Assembly (NCBI GenBank): GCA_964445135.1
Contig: CAYUJW010000009.1
Span: 1 to 28,725, forward strand
Direction of reading: 5' to 3'
DNA from: JACOTV01 sp964445135
GTDB taxonomy: Bacteria; Patescibacteriota; Microgenomatia; UBA1406; GWC2-37-13
Length of the DNA: 28,725 nucleotides
Shown here: positions 7,851-14,981 of the stretch, in pieces
How positions within the stretch are numbered: the stretch's first letter is position 1
How the letters are laid out: the number at the start of each line of letters is the position of its first letter
Position numbers and translations under genes: made by a program
The notes under the pieces: model-generated
What the model was told of the DNA's origin: nothing
What the model saw: only the letters and a program-made list of their open reading frames with translations
Databases searched by the model: none

Positions 7851-8483
7851 ATGAATCAAACACAGGCCAACGAACCAACTGAAGCAGTAGCTGAGGAAGC
7901 TGTTGTGGAAGAAACTGTTGAAGACGTAGCACAAGCTGCAGAAGCTCCGCAACCATCTGATGCGGGCAAATGGTATGTCGTGCATATCAAAACTGGTTAT
8001 GAACAGCGTGTTAAAACCGCGCTTGAGCAGCGAGCAAATAGCCTTGGAGTGGCAGATCGTATTTTTGATATTGTCATCCCAATGCGAGAAACGGTGAATG
8101 TGAAAAAAGGGAAAAAAGTGAAAGCAATGGAAAAAGTCTTTCCTGGATATGTGCTCATCAAAATGGTGCTTGACGATGACTCATGGCTTGTTGTTCGAAC
8201 CACAGAGGGCGTTACTGGATTTGTAGGTGCGGGACTCAAACCAACTCCTATTTCTGAAAAAGAAGTTCAGGCAATCATGAAGTTTGTGGCCCAAGAGCAA
8301 CCGAAGTTTAAAACCAAATTTTCAGTTGGAGAAGCGGTCAAGATTATTGAAGGACCATTTTCTGACTTTTTGGGAACCATCGAAGCAATTGATGATGAAA
8401 AAGGAAAAGTTCGTGTACTCGTTTCTATTTTTGATCGTGAAACGCCAGTTGAACTGGACTTTTTACAAGTAGTAAAGCTGTAA
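7851..8483 (+). CDS. nusG: Transcription termination/antitermination factor NusG
   Basis: This 210-aa protein has a NusG N-terminal domain (about 42-150, from WYVVHIKTGYEQRVKTALEQ, with VFPGYVLIKM and the strand VVRTTEGVTGFVG) and a C-terminal KOW domain (about 160-210, VGEAVKIIEGPFSDFLGTIE). NusG binds RNA polymerase and links it to Rho or the ribosome. A Glu/Ala-rich acidic, presumably disordered extension of about 37 residues precedes the NGN domain; E. coli NusG lacks it. The second gene in the operon, 36 nt after secE, without a clear Shine-Dalgarno. Confidence 0.96.
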   Translation: MNQTQANEPTEAVAEEAVVEETVEDVAQAAEAPQPSDAGKWYVVHIKTGYEQRVKTALEQRANSLGVADRIFDIVIPMRETVNVKKGKKVKAMEKVFPGYVLIKMVLDDDSWLVVRTTEGVTGFVGAGLKPTPISEKEVQAIMKFVAQEQPKFKTKFSVGEAVKIIEGPFSDFLGTIEAIDDEKGKVRVLVSIFDRETPVELDFLQVVKL

Positions 8484-8514
8484 TGTCGGAACTTGATTAT
8501 TAATATATATACCT

Positions 8515-8940
8515 ATGGCAAAAAAAGTAAAAACATACATTAAATTAAACTTGCAAGCTGGCGAAGCAACTCCTGCGCCACCTGTTGGTCCAGCACTTGG
8601 TCAACATGGTATTCCTATCATGGAATTTATCAAAGAGTACAACGCTCGCACAGCTGATCAAAAAGGTCAGGTCATCCCTGTCATAATTACACTCTATGAG
8701 GATCGAAGCTTCACCTTCATTACAAAACTACCACCTGTAGCCGAAATGATTAAGAAAAAAGCGGGAGTATCAAAAGGTTCAGGAAAGCCAAACACTGAGA
8801 AAGTGGCTAAATTAACCAAACAACAAGTCGAAGAGATTGCCAAAGACAAAATGCCTGACTTAAATGCAAATAGTATTGAGCAAGCAATGAAGGTTGTTGA
8901 AGGTACCGCCCGATCAATGGGTATAGATATAATTTCATAA
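8515..8940 (+). CDS. rplK: 50S ribosomal protein L11
   Basis: This 141-aa protein has the normal length and ends of L11: VKTYIKLNLQAGEATPAPP with the VGPALGQHG signature (around 25-33), and a C-terminal RNA-binding domain containing KKKAGVSKGSGKPNTEKV and ending VEGTARSMGIDI. L11 binds the GTPase-centre region of 23S rRNA. Gene order with nusG and rplA is the conserved bacterial one. The start lacks a Shine-Dalgarno (an AT-only stretch precedes it). Confidence 0.98.
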   Translation: MAKKVKTYIKLNLQAGEATPAPPVGPALGQHGIPIMEFIKEYNARTADQKGQVIPVIITLYEDRSFTFITKLPPVAEMIKKKAGVSKGSGKPNTEKVAKLTKQQVEEIAKDKMPDLNANSIEQAMKVVEGTARSMGIDIIS

Positions 8941-8959
8941 ATACACACAAAAAAGACAC

Positions 8960-9751
8960 ATGGGAAAAATACGTACACGAATATTAGGGTTTGAAGACTT
9001 AGAAAAAGAGCAAAAAGAAGCGTCAAAGCGACGTGCTGCTGAGAAAAAAGTACTCAAGTCACACGAGGAGTCTGATGATGAGGTGCAAGCCCCGGCTGCA
9101 AAAGTCGAAGTAGAGCAAAAGAAAAGCAAAAAAGCAGCACCTGTTGTGGCAAAAAAAGCACGATCAAAAAAACATACCGCTGCGACAGCAAAAGTCGACG
9201 CTTCTCGCGAATACGCACTTGATGAGGCAGTGACAGTATTGAAATCCACGGCTTACGCTGGATTTAACGAATCATTTGAGCTTCACATCAACACGAAAGA
9301 CAGTGGATTAAAGGGCGAAATATCGCTTCCCCATACTGCTGGAAAACAAGTGCGCGTTGCAATCGTTGATGATGCACTTTTGGAAAATCTAGAGAATGGA
9401 GTCATTGAGTTTGATCTGTTGATCGCTCACCCATCATATATGCCAAAACTTGCCAAATTTGCACGCGTTTTGGGACCAAAAGGTTTGATGCCAAGTCCAA
9501 AAACCGGCACAATTTCCACAAGTCCGGAAGATGTGGCTAAAAAATATTCAGGCGGTGCTATGCGATGGAAAGGTGAAGCTAAGTTTCCCCTGATCCATCA
9601 AATGATCGCAAAGGTGAGTCAGGATGATGTGGAAATTATCGAAAATGCAACGGCGTTTATCAAGCAAGTTGGAAAGAATCAGGTAAAAGAAGTCTACATG
9701 ACAACGACCATGGGACCTTCTGTGCGCATCGCGCTTACCATGCTTGCCTAA
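8960..9751 (+). CDS. rplA: 50S ribosomal protein L1 with long charged N-terminal extension
   Basis: At 263 aa this is about 30 residues longer than E. coli L1. The core begins near residue 80 (REYALDEAVTVLKSTAYAGF) and includes ELHINTKDSGLKGEISLPH and the signature LGPKGLMPSPKTGT. The first 75-80 residues are Lys/Glu/Ala-rich (GKIRTRILGFEDLEKEQKE and onward) and probably disordered or coiled coil; I associate this kind of extension with L1 of Patescibacteria. L1 forms the mobile stalk near the E site and is often an operon autoregulator. The usual next genes rplJ and rplL are not downstream; the operon ends here. Confidence 0.96.
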   Translation: MGKIRTRILGFEDLEKEQKEASKRRAAEKKVLKSHEESDDEVQAPAAKVEVEQKKSKKAAPVVAKKARSKKHTAATAKVDASREYALDEAVTVLKSTAYAGFNESFELHINTKDSGLKGEISLPHTAGKQVRVAIVDDALLENLENGVIEFDLLIAHPSYMPKLAKFARVLGPKGLMPSPKTGTISTSPEDVAKKYSGGAMRWKGEAKFPLIHQMIAKVSQDDVEIIENATAFIKQVGKNQVKEVYMTTTMGPSVRIALTMLA

Positions 9752-9756
9752 TTCGC

Positions 9757-9785
9757 TTCACATCTTCCCCCGTTCCTGCTACCAT
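9757..9785 (+). promoter_or_regulatory. Promoter of the HEPN gene (leaderless)
   Basis: TTCACA (9757-9762), a 17-nt spacer and TACCAT (9780-9785) are followed by 6 nt and ATG 9792. It decides the start: an upstream ATG at 9744 lies inside the end of rplA and ahead of this promoter. Confidence 0.6.
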
Positions 9786-9791
9786 AAGGGC

Positions 9792-10301
9792 ATGGATGTT
9801 CGTTTGAACAATGAATTTTGGGACTATCTTACCCAAACGCAACGCGATCTTATACTCGAGGGCGACTATTTAAATGAAGAAGTCCTCAAAAAGTGTAAAT
9901 ACTGCTTCAAAGATTACTCATACTTAGTCTTTCCGTACGCAAAAGCCTATGAAGGGTTTTTGAAAAAAATATGTTATGACGTTGGATTCTTGTCAGAGCG
10001 CGACTATCTCTCAGACTTTTTACGCTTAGGCAAGCTCTTGTCCCCGAATCTTGTCGGACGCTTAGGCAACGAGTCACTTTTTAAGAAAATTCGCGACACC
10101 GTGTCAAAAGACATGGCTGACGAACTGTGGATGACCTGGAAGGAGGGTCGCAATCAGGTGTTTCACTACTTTCCTCACAATCTCAAAGCGCTCACACACG
10201 AAGAAGCTGACGAAATCATTGAGAATATGAAGCAAACGATGTTAGATTGCTTTGAGGCGCTGAAAGGACATATGGTTGAGCGCCCAGACATCACCGCATA
10301 A
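9792..10301 (+). CDS. HEPN-domain protein, putative RNase (RnlA-type C-terminal domain)
   Basis: This 169-aa all-helical protein contains RNQVFH at residues 120-125, an exact match to the HEPN ribonuclease signature R-(N/D/H)-x3-H. A preceding conserved-looking helix, KDYSYLVFPYAKAYEGFLKKI, resembles the helical region of RnlA-like toxins, whose C-terminal domain is a HEPN RNase that dimerises to form the active site. Fold and RNase activity are inferred from the motif and helix pattern. The start at 9792 is supported by a promoter 6 nt upstream. No small antitoxin-like or nucleotidyltransferase (MNT) partner gene lies beside it: neighbours are rplA and a P-type ATPase. It may be a solitary toxin, an RNA-processing enzyme or an inactive HEPN protein. 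Confidence 0.65.
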   Translation: MDVRLNNEFWDYLTQTQRDLILEGDYLNEEVLKKCKYCFKDYSYLVFPYAKAYEGFLKKICYDVGFLSERDYLSDFLRLGKLLSPNLVGRLGNESLFKKIRDTVSKDMADELWMTWKEGRNQVFHYFPHNLKALTHEEADEIIENMKQTMLDCFEALKGHMVERPDITA

Positions 10302-10370
10302 CAATTGGGCTTCCCCGTGGATTCATGGTATTTACCCCTTTAGCGGGTCAAAAATATCCCTGTCAACAAC

Positions 10371-10376
10371 TATAGA
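10371..10376 (+). promoter_or_regulatory. Possible -10 box of the P-type ATPase gene
   Basis: TATAGA lies 8 nt before ATG 10385, the same spacing as in tyrS. No convincing -35 is seen, so this is tentative. Confidence 0.3.
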
Positions 10377-10384
10377 AAAACATC

Positions 10385-12925
10385 ATGAATCAAACTGGAC
10401 TTACCGCGGCGCAAGTTGAGCAACGACAAAAGGAATTTGGTTCAAATATCATAACTGGCCAAACGAACAACCGCCTAATTCACGCGATCGTAGATCAGCT
10501 TAAAAGCGTATTTATTCTCCTTCTATTTTGTGCCGCAATACTATCATTTGTAGTTGGGGACGCAATCGAGGGAATCTTGATCCTGAGTATATTGATTTTA
10601 AATATGCTCTTTGGGCTGTATCAAGAACATAAAGCAGAAGAGGCGGTGGCCTACTTGCAAAAAATGGCAGTCACGATGGTTCGAGTGGTTCGCAACGGAC
10701 AAGAGGCGGAAATTGAAAGTACACAGCTTGTTCCAGGGGACATCGTCTACCTTGAGGAGGGAATAAAAGTAAGCGCGGACATGAAGCTTATTGATGCAAA
10801 AAATATTGAAATCAACGAATCGATTTTGACAGGGGAGTCGCTTCCTGTTCCCAAGCAGTCTCATGACCCAGTGTACATGGGAAGTATTGTGTCAAAAGGT
10901 CGAGGATACGCCGAAGTGGAGACGATTGGAATGAGCACAAAGTTTGGATCAATCGCGGCCACACTCACCAGCGTTCAAAAAGCAAAAACGCCGCTTGAAA
11001 AAAAACTCTCAAAGCTCTCTTCTGTTATAGGTATTGTGGGTGTTGGGGTGTCAATTCTCGTCTTCCTATTATCTTATTTGCAAGGAACGCCACTCCATTC
11101 ATCATTTTTGCTTGCGATCTCACTTGCTGTGGCAGTTGTTCCAGAAGGATTGCCGGCCGTAATGTCGGTCATCTTGGGAAGTGGCGTAAAGGCGATGGCT
11201 CGAAAAAATGCGATCGTTCGTCGAATGTCTGCGATTGAAACGATGGGGAGCGTGACGCTTATTGCGACAGATAAGACTGGCACATTGACTCAGAATAATA
11301 TGGTGGTGAAAAATACCTATTTTGATGGGAAAGTGCAGGACATGCAGGCTAAAGTGAATGACGAGACATTTGAAAAAATGCTGCTGGTTGGGAATGTGTG
11401 CTCAACAGCATCGCTTGTGTTGCGACATGACCGAAAGATAGAAGACATGCTTGGAGACCCAACTGAGGGGGCGCTCCTGGTGATGTCTGAGCAAGTGGGA
11501 AGTAATTACGAGGATGTGCGAGCTGATTGGAAGATCATAGAGGAAGCGCCATTTGACTCTGAAACAAAGCGGATGAGTGTGCTTGCGCAGCACTCAGGTG
11601 AGAAGCTGATTTTGACAAAAGGCGCGCCAGAATCGATACTGAGCACGGCAACATCGATGTTGAGTGAAGGAAAAAAAGTTGCTCTTGATGAGGCGGCAAA
11701 AAAAGATATTGAGAAAACGATGGCAGATTGGGCGAAACAAGGATATCGCATTATTGGAATGAGTTATAAAACGCACAAGGCGACGAATGTTGAGCTGGCA
11801 GCTGCGGTAGATGAAATGATTTTTTTGGGTTTGGTCGCGCTGTATGATCCGCCACGCCCCGAGTCACGTGAGGCAATCCAAAAAGCACGCGCCGCAGGAG
11901 TCGAGGTGGTCATGATTACCGGAGACAATGAAAAGACAGCAGAAGCAATTGCAACTCAAATCGGCCTGCTTCGCCCGGGGGAAGACATTATAACTGGCCA
12001 ACAGCTTGAGCAGTACAGTGATCAGGAACTCATGAAATTGCTGCCAAATACGCGCATTTTTGCCCGCACTACGCCACAGCTGAAGCGTCGAATCGTGTCT
12101 CTTTATCAGAAGCTGGGGGAAATCGTCATTGTGACGGGTGATGGGGTAAACGACGCAATTGCGCTGAAACAGGCGGATGTGGGGATTGCGATGGGCAAAG
12201 ATGGCACGGACGTTGCACGTGAGACGGCAGATATTATATTGGCTGATGATAATTTTGCAACAATTGTTGTGGCACTTGAGCAGGGGAGGATTATTGTTCG
12301 AAATCTAAAAAATACCTTGGTGTATCTGTTGACCGGAAACGCCTCTGAAGGTTTGGCAATTGTGTTTGGTTTGGTGTTTGGAATTCGTGAATTGTTTCTC
12401 CCGATTCAACTCTTGTATATCAATTTGGTGTCTGATGGAATGCCGGCATTAGCCCTTGGTTTTTCACCCCACGATCGTCAAATAATGCATCAAAAGCCCA
12501 AACAGTCAATTGATGTTTTAGAGCCATTTGATAAGCGATACATAGGTGCAATATCGACAATGAATGCGGCTCTTGTGATTGGGTCTTATTACTTTTTTGA
12601 ACATATCTCAGCAGGCATTGGACGCACCGCTGCGTTTTTCATATTGCCCATTTCACAAGCATTTATGTTTACTACGATTTGGGTAGGATTCCGCAGTGTG
12701 TTTCATCATTTGCGCGCGTTCCCTGCGATGTTTTGGCTTGGGTTTTTGGGTCCAATTGTGGGCCAACTTGTCATCTATTCGGTGCCTGGCGTACCTGAAC
12801 TATTTCATGTTCGTGAAACGAGCATTGGATATATGGCACTATTTCTTGCGATTTCAACCGTTGTTATGATCGTTTTCTCGCTGAAGCAGCAATACTTTGG
12901 AGCAAAGCATGTAAGAAGTGTTTAA
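10385..12925 (+). CDS. P2-type cation-transporting ATPase (Ca2+ ATPase-like)
   Basis: This 846-aa membrane ATPase has all signature motifs in order: TGES of the actuator domain (about 149-152), PEGLP in helix M4 (from 253), the phosphorylated Asp in DKTGT (296-300), KGAPE for nucleotide binding, and TGDGVNDA of the hinge (from 584). The helices of the ion site resemble SERCA: M5 has NASEG (Asn and Glu in the N/E positions), and M6 has INLVSDGMPA (Asn, Ser for Thr, Asp). This favours Ca2+, although Na+ or Mn2+ cannot be excluded. A C-terminal block of about six helices completes the P2 topology. The stop overlaps by 4 nt the stop of the convergent transketolase gene. Confidence 0.9.
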   Translation: MNQTGLTAAQVEQRQKEFGSNIITGQTNNRLIHAIVDQLKSVFILLLFCAAILSFVVGDAIEGILILSILILNMLFGLYQEHKAEEAVAYLQKMAVTMVRVVRNGQEAEIESTQLVPGDIVYLEEGIKVSADMKLIDAKNIEINESILTGESLPVPKQSHDPVYMGSIVSKGRGYAEVETIGMSTKFGSIAATLTSVQKAKTPLEKKLSKLSSVIGIVGVGVSILVFLLSYLQGTPLHSSFLLAISLAVAVVPEGLPAVMSVILGSGVKAMARKNAIVRRMSAIETMGSVTLIATDKTGTLTQNNMVVKNTYFDGKVQDMQAKVNDETFEKMLLVGNVCSTASLVLRHDRKIEDMLGDPTEGALLVMSEQVGSNYEDVRADWKIIEEAPFDSETKRMSVLAQHSGEKLILTKGAPESILSTATSMLSEGKKVALDEAAKKDIEKTMADWAKQGYRIIGMSYKTHKATNVELAAAVDEMIFLGLVALYDPPRPESREAIQKARAAGVEVVMITGDNEKTAEAIATQIGLLRPGEDIITGQQLEQYSDQELMKLLPNTRIFARTTPQLKRRIVSLYQKLGEIVIVTGDGVNDAIALKQADVGIAMGKDGTDVARETADIILADDNFATIVVALEQGRIIVRNLKNTLVYLLTGNASEGLAIVFGLVFGIRELFLPIQLLYINLVSDGMPALALGFSPHDRQIMHQKPKQSIDVLEPFDKRYIGAISTMNAALVIGSYYFFEHISAGIGRTAAFFILPISQAFMFTTIWVGFRSVFHHLRAFPAMFWLGFLGPIVGQLVIYSVPGVPELFHVRETSIGYMALFLAISTVVMIVFSLKQQYFGAKHVRSV

Positions 12926-14954
12926 AGGCTTTTTATGGTGTCGACAATTGCCGCTGCATCAATCTTGTGTGTCTTCATAAGCTCAGCTGGACTTGCAGAA
13001 TGGGGAATCTCCCGTACGCACAAATGGTGGTAGGATAGAGGCGTAAGTGAGTGTGAAGTAAGCACGCTTGATACTGTGTCACCCAAGCCGCCATAGGGAT
13101 AATGATCCTCGACAACGATAACCGGAAGGCTTCCAAATGAAAGGATAGTATGTTCGTCAACTGGTTTTATGGAATAGACGTCNNNNNNNNNNNNNNNNNN
13201 NNNNNNNNNNNNNNNNNNNNNNNNNNNNNNNNNNNNNNNNNNNNNNNNNNNNNNNNNNNNNNNNNNNNNNNNNNNNNNNNNNGGCTTCCAAATGAAAGGA
13301 TAGTATGTTCGTCAACTGGTTTTATGGAATAGACGTCGACGACAGCTATGGAAATTCCCTCATCAGCCAGGGTTTTTTGCGCTTTTTGCGCCTCATGAAG
13401 TGTGATGCCTGCGGCATAGACAACAGCCTTGTTATCAGGCGATTTCCCGTGTACTTTTGACCCTCCAATATTAAACGATTCGTTTGCGTCGTAGATAACT
13501 GGTGTTTTCTCGCGTGTGGTACGCATATAGAAGATTCCAGGCGTATCACGCATGATTTTTGCCAAAGCAACAGTTGACGGTGCGTCTGAAGGATAGAACA
13601 CCTGTGAGGTGAGTACGCTCTTCATCATGCTCAGATCTTCAAGCGCCATTTGCGACGAACCGTCTTGGCCGATTGAAATGCCAGCATGCGAGCCAGCAAT
13701 GTTTACGTTTGCATCTGAATATTGCAACATGCGAATTTGGTCAAATGCCCGTGAAAGAAATGCGGCAAAGCTGGAGGCAAATACCTCATATCCCAATTTC
13801 GAAAACCCCAGGGCGACAGATATCATATTCTGCTCAGCAATATACATTTCAAAAAAACGCTCAGGAAATTCATTTTTAAACTTGTCGGCAAACGTAGAGT
13901 TGGAAGTTTCTGCATCAAGCACAATCACATTGGGATCTGTTGTGCCAAGCATGACCAACGCCTCACCATAGGCTTCACGTGTTGCGATGGTGGTTGCGGG
14001 TTGCGAGTTGCGGGTTGATGGTTGCGAGTTGCGGGTTGGGAGTTTCGGGTTGATGGTTGCTGTTGGGAGTTGGAGCGTGCCGCTGACTGACTCATCGGGC
14101 GTGCCAATTTCCTCAAGCGCTTGTGCTAATTGATCCTGAGAAACAGCTTTTCCATGCCATCCATCTTGATTTGAAAGAAACGAAACTCCTGCCCCTTTTT
14201 CGGTTTTGGTGATGAAAATAGTTGGTAAGGATGATGTGTATGTTGAAGCCATCTCTTTTTGCAGCGCCTGCTCAACTGCCTCAATATCATTTCCGTTTTT
14301 GATAATGATTGCATTCCAACCAAAGCTCTCAAAACGCGCTTTGTAGGTGTCAACATCCCAGGCAAGCATCGTTTCTCCCCGTTGACCGAGGCGGTTTACA
14401 TCAAGCACGGCAATAAGATTATTAACCTGATATTTTGAAGCGATGCCAGCCGCTTCCCAGACTTGGCCTTCTGCGACTTCCGAATCGCCAAGAAGCACAA
14501 ACACCCGCGGCTCATCTTCTGGCTTTTGAATGGTTAATTCCTTATTTTTTATCCTCAACTTAATTCCCAGCGCCATGCCGAGTCCAATTGAAAGTCCTTG
14601 TCCAAGTGAGCCAGTTGCCACATCAATCATCTCCCACGCAGGAGTTGGATGACCTTCAATTACCGATCCTTCGCGGCGAAGCGACATCAGTTGTTCGCGA
14701 CTGAGCGCACCAAATACGTGGTAGAGAGAATATAAAAGCGGAGCAGCGTGTCCTTTGGAAAAGATCAGTCGATCATTTGCGTAGTTTTTGGGGTCCTTTA
14801 TGTCTTGGCGCACATATCCACCTGCAATGAGCGCTGTCATAATTTGTGCAGCAGAAAGAGATGAAGTTGGGTGCCCGGATCCGGCCTCAGTTGTGCACTC
14901 AAGAATTGCACGTTGCACACTTTGACAAAGCGATGCTACTTGGCTACTATTCAT
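12922..14954 (-). CDS. tkt: Transketolase (complete once the false gap is collapsed)
   Basis: Read across the gap after removing one copy of the 55-bp duplication, the gene encodes 625 aa, normal for transketolase. It has the N-terminal thiamine-diphosphate domain (EAGSGHPTSS with H28; LGDSEVAEGQVWEAAG from about 153), the pyrimidine domain (AEQNMISVALG with the activating Glu near 372; GSHAGISIGQDGSSQ) and a C-terminal domain (VVEDHYPYGGLGDTV, HLCVREIPHSASPAEL) that lies left of the gap. In the raw scaffold the frame is broken, because 155 extra bases shift it. Residues about 294-321, between the first two domains, are a heptanucleotide-repeat linker (TRNSQPx repeats). The start is ATG 14954, 9 nt after a TATAAT; an upstream in-frame ATG at 15002 lies before the promoter. 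It transfers two-carbon units in the non-oxidative pentose phosphate pathway. Confidence 0.93.
13128..13337. repeat. Exact 55-bp duplication on both sides of the N gap (assembly artefact)
   Basis: Bases 13128-13182 and 13283-13337 are identical. Removing one copy and the N run restores one uninterrupted transketolase frame (539 + 87 codons). A 55-base overlap is what a de Bruijn assembler with k=55 leaves between unjoined contig ends. Confidence 0.95.
13183..13282. other. Assembly gap of 100 N
   Basis: Exactly 100 unknown bases, the usual placeholder for a gap of unknown size. The true gap size is probably minus 55. Confidence 0.99.
13992..14075. repeat. Heptanucleotide tandem array inside transketolase
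   Basis: About 12 imperfect 7-bp units on the plus strand (GGTTGCG, AGTTGCG, GGTTGAT and variants), with one unit missing a base near 14062. On the coding strand the core is AACTCGC/AACCCGC. Seven bases read in three frames give a 7-residue peptide period (TRNSQPS, TRNSQPA). It encodes the interdomain linker of transketolase. Confidence 0.9.
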
Positions 14955-14963
14955 ATTAGTGCC

Positions 14964-14975
14964 ATTATACATAAT
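14964..14975. promoter_or_regulatory. Interlocked divergent -10 boxes of transketolase and the GGDEF gene
   Basis: The minus strand has TATAAT (14969-14964), 9 nt before the transketolase ATG; the plus strand has CATAAT (14970-14975), 6 nt before the GGDEF ATG at 14982. The boxes abut, only 27 bp separate the two start codons, and each -35 region would fall in the other gene. The -35 matches are weak on both sides. Confidence 0.5.
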
Positions 14976-14981
14976 AATCAG

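Noticed and set aside
9744..9791. Upstream start (ATG 9744) for the HEPN gene
   Set aside because: It overlaps the rplA end and precedes the promoter whose -10 is 6 nt from ATG 9792.
10332..10352. Terminator between the HEPN gene and the ATPase gene
   Set aside because: The ACCC/GGGT stem has only four pairs and no T-run follows.
13167..13332. ORFs running through the N stretch
   Set aside because: They are translations of unknown bases created by the false gap.
13992..14075. CRISPR array or minisatellite-type spacer repeat
   Set aside because: Units are 7 bp with no spacers and lie in frame inside transketolase.
14871..14981. Upstream start (ATG 14871) for the GGDEF gene
   Set aside because: It would begin inside transketolase and before the promoter; the extra residues look unlike coding sequence.
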